Origin: Neobacillus rhizophilus
GTDB lineage: Bacteria > Bacillota > Bacilli > Bacillales > Cytobacillaceae
Assembly (NCBI RefSeq): GCF_018343535.1
Contig: NZ_JAGYPF010000003.1
Span: 310,001 to 374,000 of the forward strand
DNA: 64,000 nucleotides
Direction of reading: 5' to 3'
Shown piece after piece: positions 8,780-16,230 of this stretch. Below the pieces are notes generated by a model. That model was not told where the DNA came from. It did not search any database and saw only the letters and a program-made list of their open reading frames with translations. The position numbers and the translations under genes are program-made. Numbering within the stretch: position 1 is the first letter of the stretch; each line of letters begins with the position of its first letter.

Positions 8780-9349
8780 TTATCGGCCCTTCCGGATTCC
8801 CTCGATAAACGCCGTTATGATGATCTCCAAACTCTTATCCAAGTCCAAAGCCATTTTGAATCCACCTCTTTGCTCAAGGGAGGAGAATCCATGGAGGATG
8901 CTGCGCAGCCCCCTCACGGCATGCAGAGCCATGTCGCCCTCTAGCTTATAGGCCTGCAAAACCCGGACGGAAAGATCGACTATTTTGGCACCCGCCTGCT
9001 GAACGTCAACATCCTCCGGGTCCGGTGCCATTAAGGTGGCCTCATAGATTCCTGGATGCGTTCTGGCAAACCCCACATAAGCCTTGCTAATCGCTAGCAG
9101 CGCTTCTGCTCCAGACACCCCGATAGCCGCTGGGGCTAATTCGTCATACAACAGATTGAGCCCATATATGGCTAGCTTTTTCCTTAGTCCCGGGAGGCCA
9201 TCAAAATGATTATAAAGAGACGGCGGGCGGATATTTAGCTCTTTCGCCAGGTTTGCCAAGGTAACTTCCTGAAGACCATATTGGTCGGCAAGCTCCCCCG
9301 CCACTTCCAGAATTTCGGTTAATTCAAGTCCAACTTTCGGTCTAGCCAT
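8780..9349 (-). CDS. TetR/AcrR-family repressor (WHG-type C-terminal domain)
   Basis: 189 residues. N-terminal TetR helix-turn-helix (residues ~8-55: LANLAKELNIRPPSLYNHF, typical PPSLYNHF variant) and a C-terminal TetR_C_33/WHG-like ligand domain (about 80-185). Second gene of an operon with the metallo-hydrolase; its AAGGAG ribosome site lies inside the last codons of that gene, 2 bp gap. Probably autoregulates through the inverted repeats at 10085-10126. Ligand unknown. Confidence 0.9.
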   Translation of the reverse strand: MARPKVGLELTEILEVAGELADQYGLQEVTLANLAKELNIRPPSLYNHFDGLPGLRKKLAIYGLNLLYDELAPAAIGVSGAEALLAISKAYVGFARTHPGIYEATLMAPDPEDVDVQQAGAKIVDLSVRVLQAYKLEGDMALHAVRGLRSILHGFSSLEQRGGFKMALDLDKSLEIIITAFIEGIRKGR

Positions 9350-9350
9350 T

Positions 9351-10070
9351 TTATTTCTCCTTTTTGCGTAATTTCTTTTCCATTTTATTGATAGCCATCT
9401 TCATAGCCTCTGCAGGGTTTTCCACCATTTCCCCATGGCCGATGGCAAGCAAACTTGGATTCACTGCGGCTAATTTCCTGGCGCTTGTTAAAGCGGTTTG
9501 TTTGCTCCATGTCCCGAAGGCCGGGAATGGAAAAAATGGTCTGAAATCCCCCGCAATCGCTATGCCGCCTCTTGTTTGGAATGCATCCCCTGCCACTAAG
9601 GCTTGGGTCCTCATATCTAAAAAGGACATAGACCCAGGAGTGTGACCTGGCGATTCGAAGGCTTTTAACGATCCAACGATATCCCCTTCCTTCAATAAAA
9701 CATTGGCTCTTGTTTTCAATTTCTTAGGGACACCGCCTTTTATCGGGGTCTGATCCTCATGAGAATCCAGGGAGCGGTCGCCGTTCATTAATCGGTTATC
9801 CCTCACCGAAATATAAACAGATACATCTGGCAGTCTTTCCTTTAACAAATCCAGTGCTCCAACATGATCCTCATGGGCATGGGTTAAGACAATCTTTGTA
9901 ATAGGTTTTCCAATTCTCTCGGCTGCCTGCAATATTCCCTTTGCAACAAACCCTAAAGCCGCATCAATTAGTGTTAAACCGTCCTCTTCTTCCACCAAAT
10001 AGCAATTTACTGGAAACACATTCGCCATAAACGTTACCTGATACAAATATCCCTTTTGGATCATTCTCAT
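9351..10070 (-). CDS. MBL-fold metallo-hydrolase
   Basis: 239 residues. Zinc motif THAHEDHVGALD (HxHxDH) followed by ESPGHTPGSM, a third metal Asp in VAGDAF and a terminal AIGHGEMVE His complete the glyoxalase-II-like site. Start MRMIQ at 10070, supported by AAGGGG 9 nt before; the reading frame upstream runs through the operator and is discarded. Cotranscribed with the TetR repressor, so it is likely the regulated activity, probably hydrolysis of a thioester, lactone or xenobiotic that the repressor senses. Confidence 0.88.
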   Translation of the reverse strand: MRMIQKGYLYQVTFMANVFPVNCYLVEEEDGLTLIDAALGFVAKGILQAAERIGKPITKIVLTHAHEDHVGALDLLKERLPDVSVYISVRDNRLMNGDRSLDSHEDQTPIKGGVPKKLKTRANVLLKEGDIVGSLKAFESPGHTPGSMSFLDMRTQALVAGDAFQTRGGIAIAGDFRPFFPFPAFGTWSKQTALTSARKLAAVNPSLLAIGHGEMVENPAEAMKMAINKMEKKLRKKEK

Positions 10071-10084
10071 TATGACCAACCCCT

Positions 10085-10126
10085 TAACTATTATCGTTAG
10101 TTTTATTTTAACTAATAACATTAGTT
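10085..10126 (-). promoter_or_regulatory. Tandem operator of the MBL-TetR operon
   Basis: AACTAAT-AAC-ATTAGTT (10110-10126) is a perfect 7-bp inverted repeat; a weaker copy with arms AACTA / GTTAGTT lies at 10085-10101. Both sit immediately upstream of the MBL ribosome site, where TetR autoregulation would be expected. Confidence 0.65.
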
Positions 10127-10176
10127 TTATCAAGTGGTTTTTTGAAAAAATTTCCTACAGTATCTTCCCTTCCAGT

Positions 10177-10838
10177 ATGTAACAAATTGTTCAAAGCTTT
10201 TTTACGAATATGTGAATTAGTGAACAAAAAGCCCTCGATTCAAACTAAATTTGCTATATTTACAGTGTAGTAATTATTTAAAACTTATATAAATCTTTTA
10301 AGGAGATGTTTCAAATGTTTGCTCGTTGGTTAAGAGAAAACAAAATTGCTGCTGGTATTTTAACTGTCTTACGTTTATATCTTGGGTATTCTTGGTTTAC
10401 CGCAGGTTTTCATAAATTGACTGGAGGCTTTGATGCTGCTGGATTTTTAAAAGGAGTAACTGCGAACCCTGTAAAAGGTCCGGATGGCGCCGTTGTGTAT
10501 GGCTGGTATGTTGAATTCTTAAAAGGCTTCGCCATTCCAAACGTCGATATCTTTAACTTTATCGTTCCTTGGGGAGAAACTTTAGTCGGCTTAGGATTAA
10601 TTTTAGGCTGCTTAACAACTGCCGCTGCATTCTTTGCTTTAGTCATGAACTTTGCGTTCTTCCTTGTTGGAACTGTATCTCACATTCCGACTGACATTTT
10701 CCTTGGCATGATTATTCTTATTGCAGGCTACAATGCAGGACACTTTGGTTTAGACCGCTGGGTTGTTCCTTTCTTCCGTAAGGCTGTTTTCAAAGGAAAA
10801 GAACCCATTAGACAAAATGCTTAACTAAATAAAATGTC
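10177..10838 (+). repeat. Tandem duplication unit 1 (promoter region plus doxX copy 1)
   Basis: A 662-bp unit starting at ATGTAACAAATTGTTC is repeated at 10839. Upstream region, ribosome site and gene are all duplicated; every landmark is offset by exactly 662 bp. Confidence 0.9.
10315..10824 (+). CDS. DoxX-family membrane protein, copy 1
   Basis: 169 residues, four predicted TM helices. Begins with a basic amphipathic stretch (WLRENKIAAG), then RLYLGYSWFTAGFHKLTGGF, the DoxX helix-1 signature. The ATG at 10315 has AGGAGA 8 nt upstream; the ATG at 10306 overlaps the ribosome site. DoxX proteins are quinone- or thiol-linked membrane subunits often induced by redox or electrophile stress; the precise role here is unknown. 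No terminator separates it from copy 2, so readthrough is possible. About 90% identical to copy 2. Confidence 0.9.
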   Translation: MFARWLRENKIAAGILTVLRLYLGYSWFTAGFHKLTGGFDAAGFLKGVTANPVKGPDGAVVYGWYVEFLKGFAIPNVDIFNFIVPWGETLVGLGLILGCLTTAAAFFALVMNFAFFLVGTVSHIPTDIFLGMIILIAGYNAGHFGLDRWVVPFFRKAVFKGKEPIRQNA

Positions 10839-11486
10839 ATGTAACAAATTGTTCAAAGCTTTTTTACGAATATGTGAATTAGCGAACAAAGAGCTCTCAG
10901 TTCAAATTAAATTTGCTATATTTACAGTGTAGAAATTATTTAAAACTTATATAAACCTTTTAAGGAGATGTTTCAAATGTTTGCAAATTGGTTGAGAGAA
11001 AACAAGATCGCCGCTGGAATTTTAACCGTCTTACGTTTATATCTCGGATATTCTTGGTTCACTGCCGGTTTTCATAAATTAACTGGAGGATTTGATGCAG
11101 CAGGATTTTTAAAAGGAGTTACTGCCAATCCTGTAAAAGGTCCAGATGGGGCGGTTGTTTATGGCTGGTATGTTGAATTCTTAAAAGGCTTCGCCCTTCC
11201 TAACGTTGATATCTTTAACTTTATTGTTCCTTGGGGAGAAGTTTTAGTCGGCTTAGGATTAATGTTAGGCTGCTTGACAACTGCCGCTGCATTCTTTGCC
11301 TTAGTCATGAACTTTGCGTTCTTCCTTGCTGGAACCGTATCTCACATTCCTACTGACATTTTCCTTGGCGTGATTATCTTAGCCGCAGGCTACAACGCAG
11401 GCCGCATCGGTTTAGACCGCTGGGTTGTTCCTTTCTTCCGCAAAACAGTTTTAAAAGCAAATGATCCGGTGAAACGCACTGCATAA
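10839..11486 (+). repeat. Tandem duplication unit 2 (promoter region plus doxX copy 2)
   Basis: Second copy of the 662-bp unit, ending within the terminator region of doxX copy 2. Leader bases are nearly identical to copy 1, including the region around TTTGCTATATTTACAGTGTAG. Confidence 0.9.
10977..11486 (+). CDS. DoxX-family membrane protein, copy 2
   Basis: 169 residues, differing from copy 1 at about 17 positions, mostly conservative and concentrated in the last 35 residues (C-terminal cytoplasmic tail). Synonymous changes are frequent while the protein is conserved, so both copies appear to be under selection. Same start logic (ATG at 10977, AGGAGA 8 nt before). Followed by a strong terminator. 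Confidence 0.9.
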   Translation: MFANWLRENKIAAGILTVLRLYLGYSWFTAGFHKLTGGFDAAGFLKGVTANPVKGPDGAVVYGWYVEFLKGFALPNVDIFNFIVPWGEVLVGLGLMLGCLTTAAAFFALVMNFAFFLAGTVSHIPTDIFLGVIILAAGYNAGRIGLDRWVVPFFRKTVLKANDPVKRTA

Positions 11487-11491
11487 CCAAA

Positions 11492-11534
11492 AAACACCTC
11501 TATCTCAGCCTTGAGATGGAGGTGTTTGTTTTTG
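11492..11534 (+). terminator. Terminator of the doxX pair
   Basis: AAACACCTC-T-ATCTCA pairs with TGAGAT-G-GAGGTGTTT, loop about 5 nt, followed by GTTTTTG. Confidence 0.88.
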
Positions 11535-11538
11535 CAGA

Positions 11539-11760
11539 TTAATAGCTGTTATCTTCCTTGAAACTCTGTCTGTTAACGTACCAATTTGTAACCTGTGTCA
11601 GGATGGCAAAAACAACGAAGAAATTCATCGCCCAAACGTTAATGAACGGTTTAAGGCCGCCGAATTCAATCGTAGCGTAGCCTTTAAACTTCATGACAAT
11701 CATGGACTCTATAAAAATTAAAATGAAACCAACAACACCCGCAACTGCCGCCCTAATCAT
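11539..11760 (-). CDS. Small two-helix membrane protein
   Basis: 73 residues with two hydrophobic segments (about 3-23 and 43-63) and a short charged tail. GGGGGGATTAG stands before the ATG. Not recognised as a named family. Stands alone between the doxX terminator and the kinase gene. Confidence 0.6.
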   Translation of the reverse strand: MIRAAVAGVVGFILIFIESMIVMKFKGYATIEFGGLKPFINVWAMNFFVVFAILTQVTNWYVNRQSFKEDNSY

Positions 11761-11952
11761 TTCTAATCCCCCCGATAAATTTTTGCTATATACTCAAATG
11801 GAATTTTGACAATTTCGTGAACATGTTACTCCCATTATATAGCAAGTCGGAAAGATTCAAAAGCAAAACTACCTCGTCTTTTAAAAAATAATCTTTCGGA
11901 AATAATGATTTCCACAGTGTTAATATTAGTGTTAGTTGCGTGAAATTCTGCT

Positions 11953-13311
11953 TCATTTAGGCAAAAGTAATTTTACAGTAGTCCCCGATCCTTCATTGCA
12001 CTCTATTTCTATTTCACCTTTGTGCAATTTCATAATACTTTTGGCGATATGCAGACCTAATCCAGTCCCCCCGGTTTCTCTGCTCCTCGCTTTATCAACA
12101 CGATAAAACCGCTCAAAAATATTATGGATCTCCTCCTGCGGGATTCCAATCCCATAATCTTTTACACGAATAATGGCAAATTGTTCTTTCTGCTCTAAGA
12201 AAACCTCAATTTTTTCCTGACTGTATTTCATGGCATTGTCCAGCAAAATGATAATAACCTGTTTAAGCTTTAATTCATCTGCATGAACAATGAGAGAAGA
12301 CGTGTCATATTCCAAGGTTATTTCTCGTTTATATACTTGTTTTAGTTGCTTCAAAATATTTTGGCAAAAAGAAACCAGGTTTACTTCATGGATTTCTAAT
12401 TCTGATTCTCGTTCAAGAGTGGCTAAGTCTAAAAAAGTATCTGTCATTTTTTGTATCCTAGTTGCCTCAGAATGAATAGCTTGAATGGCTTCGTCAGCCA
12501 TTTCTTTATTTTCAAGCCCGTGCCTTCTCAGCAGATTTGCATAGCTTTTAATGACCGTTAACGGGGTTTTTAATTCATGAGAGGCATCCGAAATAAACTG
12601 CGATTGCTTTGCTAAGTTCTCTTGAAGTCTATCTATCATTCGATTAAATGTTTTAGCCAAAGTTTGCAGCTCATCTTTTGCCCTATTTTGAATGGTGATA
12701 GTCTTCGGAACACCACTCTTTTCAATTTCCTCCATGGTAGTAATCATATTGGAAATCGGCCTCATGATCATATTCGACAGCCATCTTCCTCCGAGTAAGG
12801 ATATTATAGCAGCTAGGATAGTACTAAATATTAAAATGGCTCTAAGAATCTCTTTCCTTGCTTCTAAACCCTGTAATCGTTCTCCAATTTCCAGACTTTC
12901 TTTAAATTGTTTACCAGTATGAATTGGATCATGCACAACCAATACTTGCTCTTCTCCATTTTTCCCAGAAATTAAATAAGTTTGGGACTGTTGATTTTCT
13001 GCATATCTCCCTTTAATCTTTGTGGATAATACCTTATCATTCGAAACTTCGTAGATGATTTTGTTCCCGGGACCGATGATTCGGATATAGGAGTATTCTG
13101 ATAAAAACCCTTTTAATTTATCCTCAACGTTACGAGAGGATTGACTGTTATCAATCTGTTTTTCGATATCTGCAGCCTTTTTAAAAAGCATATCCTTTTC
13201 CATATTGATGGTTGTTTTCATGAATAAGAAGAAGACGACAACATTAACGAGTATTAAAATGCAAAGCATCCAGGCTGTGGTTAAAAGGTTAATTTTTGTC
13301 GTGATCTTCAT
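11953..13311 (-). CDS. Membrane sensor histidine kinase (HisKA type)
   Basis: 452 residues: TM1 about 10-32, an extracytoplasmic sensor loop about 33-155, TM2 about 156-178, HAMP, HisKA with phospho-acceptor SHELKTPL, then HATPase_c with N box DNAMKYS, G1 DYGIGIP and G2 GTGLGLHIA. Reads an envelope signal and phosphorylates the response regulator encoded just upstream; the genes overlap by 23 nt. Belongs to the ArlS/YkoH-like group by layout. Last gene of the DedA-RR-HK operon. Confidence 0.93.
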   Translation of the reverse strand: MKITTKINLLTTAWMLCILILVNVVVFFLFMKTTINMEKDMLFKKAADIEKQIDNSQSSRNVEDKLKGFLSEYSYIRIIGPGNKIIYEVSNDKVLSTKIKGRYAENQQSQTYLISGKNGEEQVLVVHDPIHTGKQFKESLEIGERLQGLEARKEILRAILIFSTILAAIISLLGGRWLSNMIMRPISNMITTMEEIEKSGVPKTITIQNRAKDELQTLAKTFNRMIDRLQENLAKQSQFISDASHELKTPLTVIKSYANLLRRHGLENKEMADEAIQAIHSEATRIQKMTDTFLDLATLERESELEIHEVNLVSFCQNILKQLKQVYKREITLEYDTSSLIVHADELKLKQVIIILLDNAMKYSQEKIEVFLEQKEQFAIIRVKDYGIGIPQEEIHNIFERFYRVDKARSRETGGTGLGLHIAKSIMKLHKGEIEIECNEGSGTTVKLLLPK

Positions 13312-13990
13312 CCGTTTTCTCCTTTATCGTAAAACCAATCCCTCTGACTGTTGTAATTAACGGGACAGAAAAGCCCTCGTCAACCTTTTTTCGCAGATGT
13401 CTGATAAAAACATCGATTACGTTGGTCTCTCCCTCGTATTCATAGCCCCATACATTAAGGATGATGTTCTCACGTGTGACGACCTTATTTTTATTCATGA
13501 CTAAATAGACCAAGAAGTCATATTCCTTCGGTGTTAATGAAATGGGTTTTCCGTCCCTTTTCACTTCTCTTGATTCCTTATTAATAATAAGATCCTCTAC
13601 AATCAATTGAGATTTTTCCCCATTCGGGCGATTCCGCAGACACGCGCGAATACGGGCAAGGAGTTCTTCAATTTCAAAAGGCTTTGTGACATAATCATTA
13701 GCACCATGATCTAGCCCTGATACTTTGTCAAAAGTTGAATTCCGTGCTGTCAAAAGAATGACAGGAGTGACTGTGTTTTCCCTTCTAAATCTCCTTAATA
13801 CTTCCATTCCGCTGAGCTCTGGCAGCATGACATCCAATAAAATTAAATCCGTTTCTGTTTGTAAGGCCGTTTCTAATCCTGCCTTCCCAGTGTGTTCAAC
13901 TGTTACCTGATACCCTTCATACTCAAGCTCCATCTTTAAGACACGAGCAATTTGCGTCTCATCCTCAATGACTAAAATATGTGTTTTCAC
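13289..13990 (-). CDS. OmpR/PhoB-family response regulator
   Basis: 233 residues. Receiver domain with acidic pocket (IEDE), phospho-acceptor Asp in LILLDVMLPE, conserved Thr/Lys (LTARN, VTKPF); C-terminal winged helix with SLTPKEYDFL. Start GTG at 13990 (VKTHILVIEDE); the longer frame to 14059 would run into the preceding gene. OmpR-type regulators bind direct repeats about 11 bp apart, which is what lies upstream of this operon and of the RND gene. Confidence 0.93.
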   Translation of the reverse strand: MKTHILVIEDETQIARVLKMELEYEGYQVTVEHTGKAGLETALQTETDLILLDVMLPELSGMEVLRRFRRENTVTPVILLTARNSTFDKVSGLDHGANDYVTKPFEIEELLARIRACLRNRPNGEKSQLIVEDLIINKESREVKRDGKPISLTPKEYDFLVYLVMNKNKVVTRENIILNVWGYEYEGETNVIDVFIRHLRKKVDEGFSVPLITTVRGIGFTIKEKTDEDHDKN

Positions 13991-14024
13991 GAAACCTTCG
14001 CCCTTCCAAAGACATTTTATTAAC

Positions 14025-15302
14025 TTAATTTTTTTCCAATACAAGCCGGAACATTTCAAACATCAAGAAGTTAAAAAAGATCCAGACTGCACCATATACA
14101 TATCCTCCAGCAATGTCGCTTGGAAGTACTTCCGTTGAAGCTATATTTGCTATCGCAATTACTATTAATAAGATTACACCAAATAGAGAACCAAAGAGAT
14201 GTATAAAATTATTTTTCGAATGTCGGACTAACAAAAATAAGCAAGTCCCATAAATGATAATTGTTAAAGTACTCAGTAAATCAGGAAAATTACTTGAATG
14301 AATTTTCCCTACAAACCCGATTGATTCAAGGAAGGAAAAAAGCTGAAGGACTGATTCATGAAACAACCTTGCCCCCAAAATAGGAACAAAAAGTAATAGA
14401 AACTCAAGTACCCTGTTCTTTCCTTTTCTCCAAATGCGGATGATGGTAATTCCGATCATAGCACCGAAGGCATATGGAAATTGGAAAACAAGAAAAGCTT
14501 TCATCCAGTTCCTATAAATTGCAGATTCAACCATATATTCAGTAATTTCATTGAACTGACTAAACTCACCATATAAATAGTCTTGAGCCATTCCCAGCAT
14601 CAAGGTCACCATACCTATTAAAACGAAAGTGAGGAAAATAAGAAAGATTTCCGTCTTTCTAACGGTTTTTAGATAACTCAATAACCCCTGTATGAAATGA
14701 ATAAGAAAGTCCTTAATTTGATTTTTATAATAACGATATACCAAATAGCCTGCTAACAATACAGCCAAAACAATTATAAAGATAACGAAGTATTTACTTG
14801 CCGCGTGATGAAAAACCTCCCAGCGGGGCCCCAAGACCTTTCCTAAAGTAATAAAGCAAAGACCCCATAAAAAAGATCCTAAGTAAGCAGGAATGATGAA
14901 TTTTTTAAACGGCATTTTTGAAATCCCGGATATATAACCAGTGAAATGCCTAATTCCAGGTATAAAATAGGCAAAAATCAACAATTTACTACCATACCGT
15001 TCAAACCAAGCAGCTGTTTTTTTATACCGCTCAGGTCCAAGATGAATATATTTCCCGTATTTTTCTATAAGTTTATATCCTCCCGCTTTTCCAATCCAGT
15101 ACGTTGCGGTTATTCCTGCGCCACCCGATAAAAAAACTGTCAGAAGTGCTAAAATATAATTCATTTTTCCCTGATAGACAAAATAGCCAGCATAGCTCAT
15201 TAAAAATTCGCCTGAAATAGGCAGAGCCATTAATTCTAGAAAAATCCCCATAAATAGTATCAGATAACTATGCTGTTCAAATAAAGTAATTAAATGTGAC
15301 AT
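14025..15302 (-). CDS. DedA (VTT) domain fused to a degenerate PAP2-like domain
   Basis: 425-residue polytopic membrane protein. Residues ~1-175 are a DedA/SNARE-associated domain: ELMALPISGEFLMSYAGYF, the glycine-rich re-entrant loop, and FIPGIRHFTGYISG (family G-x-x-R). Residues ~225-425 have the helix pattern of a PAP2 phosphatase, but the PSGH motif is replaced by SSNFP and the SR-x5-H motif by ASTEVLPSDIAGG, so the phosphatase site looks dead. DedA proteins act in polyprenyl- or phospholipid flipping and membrane homeostasis. Start at 15302, with GGAGG 7 nt before. First gene of an operon with a two-component system. Confidence 0.87.
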   Translation of the reverse strand: MSHLITLFEQHSYLILFMGIFLELMALPISGEFLMSYAGYFVYQGKMNYILALLTVFLSGGAGITATYWIGKAGGYKLIEKYGKYIHLGPERYKKTAAWFERYGSKLLIFAYFIPGIRHFTGYISGISKMPFKKFIIPAYLGSFLWGLCFITLGKVLGPRWEVFHHAASKYFVIFIIVLAVLLAGYLVYRYYKNQIKDFLIHFIQGLLSYLKTVRKTEIFLIFLTFVLIGMVTLMLGMAQDYLYGEFSQFNEITEYMVESAIYRNWMKAFLVFQFPYAFGAMIGITIIRIWRKGKNRVLEFLLLFVPILGARLFHESVLQLFSFLESIGFVGKIHSSNFPDLLSTLTIIIYGTCLFLLVRHSKNNFIHLFGSLFGVILLIVIAIANIASTEVLPSDIAGGYVYGAVWIFFNFLMFEMFRLVLEKN

Positions 15303-15395
15303 ATACATGCCTCCAAAATTTATAAAAAGAAAAACAAAAGGATCAACTATCGTTCTAAAAACAATGTAGCACGATAAATCCATATATTTACTATT

Positions 15396-15422
15396 TTAAT
15401 GAATTCTTAATCCTTTATTAAG
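15396..15422 (-). promoter_or_regulatory. Triple 11-bp-period repeat upstream of the DedA-RR-HK operon
   Basis: TTAAT at 15396, TTAAT at 15407 and TTAAG at 15418 (plus-strand reading), each 11 bp apart with 6-nt spacers. The same arrangement is found at 16078. Consistent with an OmpR-family binding site for the operon's own regulator. Confidence 0.7.
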
Positions 15423-15448
15423 AAAACAAAAAGGCGAATGGATAAAAT

Positions 15449-15485
15449 AAAAAAGCTATGAATATGAAGGTTCCTAGCTTTTTTA
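15449..15485 (-). terminator. Terminator of pssA
   Basis: AAAAAAGCTA / TAGCTTTTTT stem with 16-nt loop between pssA and the DedA gene, so the latter needs its own promoter. Confidence 0.78.
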
Positions 15486-15500
15486 AAAAGGAAAATTTAA

Positions 15501-15992
15501 TTAAATTTTTTTAACTCTAATTGGACTTACCATTAAGAGGGCTAGGATTAACGTAATCCATGCATTGCTATATGAGAAGAATCCCATACCAGCCAGTGGC
15601 AGGCCGGCCGCTGGAATGGGCAGTCCTTTAAAATAGCCGATCGTTGGCTTGACGCTAAACCTGGCTAATCTTAATGCCCCCATCATCGGAAAAAGGATAA
15701 ATGCCAAAGAAGTTAATATAGATGGTGCAGCAATTGAATGGAATAAAAGAGCAGGGGCAACCCCAAAACTCACAATATCGGCCAAGGAGTCCAGTTCTAC
15801 GCCCAATTCACTGTTCACTTTTAATTTCCTCGCAATCCTTCCGTCAAGAAGATCAAAAACAGCTGAAAAAAAGATAAAAATGGCGGCAGCTTCGATAAAG
15901 CCACTCATATTCAAGGTTATAGAAAGAACACCGCACAATAAATTTCCTAGTGTAAATAAATTAGGAATCGCTTTTATTAAATGTTTGAACAA
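15501..15992 (-). CDS. pssA: CDP-diacylglycerol-serine O-phosphatidyltransferase
   Basis: 163-residue membrane enzyme, slightly shorter than B. subtilis PssA (177). The CDP-alcohol phosphotransferase motif DG-x2-AR-x8-G-x3-D-x3-D is complete in DLLDGRIARKL...GVELDSLAD. Makes phosphatidylserine, precursor of phosphatidylethanolamine. TTG start with AGGGGGG upstream. No psd gene is adjacent. It diverges from the RND exporter across a region with the triple repeat, so all three membrane units may share regulation. In B. subtilis pssA also neighbours a DedA gene (ybfM). Confidence 0.93.
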   Translation of the reverse strand: MFKHLIKAIPNLFTLGNLLCGVLSITLNMSGFIEAAAIFIFFSAVFDLLDGRIARKLKVNSELGVELDSLADIVSFGVAPALLFHSIAAPSILTSLAFILFPMMGALRLARFSVKPTIGYFKGLPIPAAGLPLAGMGFFSYSNAWITLILALLMVSPIRVKKI

Positions 15993-16077
15993 GGTTGTCC
16001 CCCCTGACTTTTAAATCCCCCATTTATTTAGCTTTTTCTATATATTCTTCCGTTATTCTTAAAATGATTTTTCCATC

Positions 16078-16104
16078 TTAATGAAATATTAATCTTTTAT
16101 TAAG
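16078..16104 (+). promoter_or_regulatory. Triple 11-bp-period repeat upstream of the RND gene
   Basis: TTAAT at 16078, TTAAT at 16089 and TTAAG at 16100, 11-bp period, as at 15396. It ends at the -35 position of a promoter whose -10 is TATACT (16126-16131) and whose -35 is poor, the layout of an activator-dependent promoter. Confidence 0.7.
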
Positions 16105-16230
16105 TGAACAAACAGGTTCGTTTTATATACTTTGAAGTGCCCAATTTTATTGTAAGTCCATTCATGAATTCACAGCAGAAACGATCATGTTTTGGGTTAT
16201 ATCATATATGGAGTAATGGGAGGAAAAACA

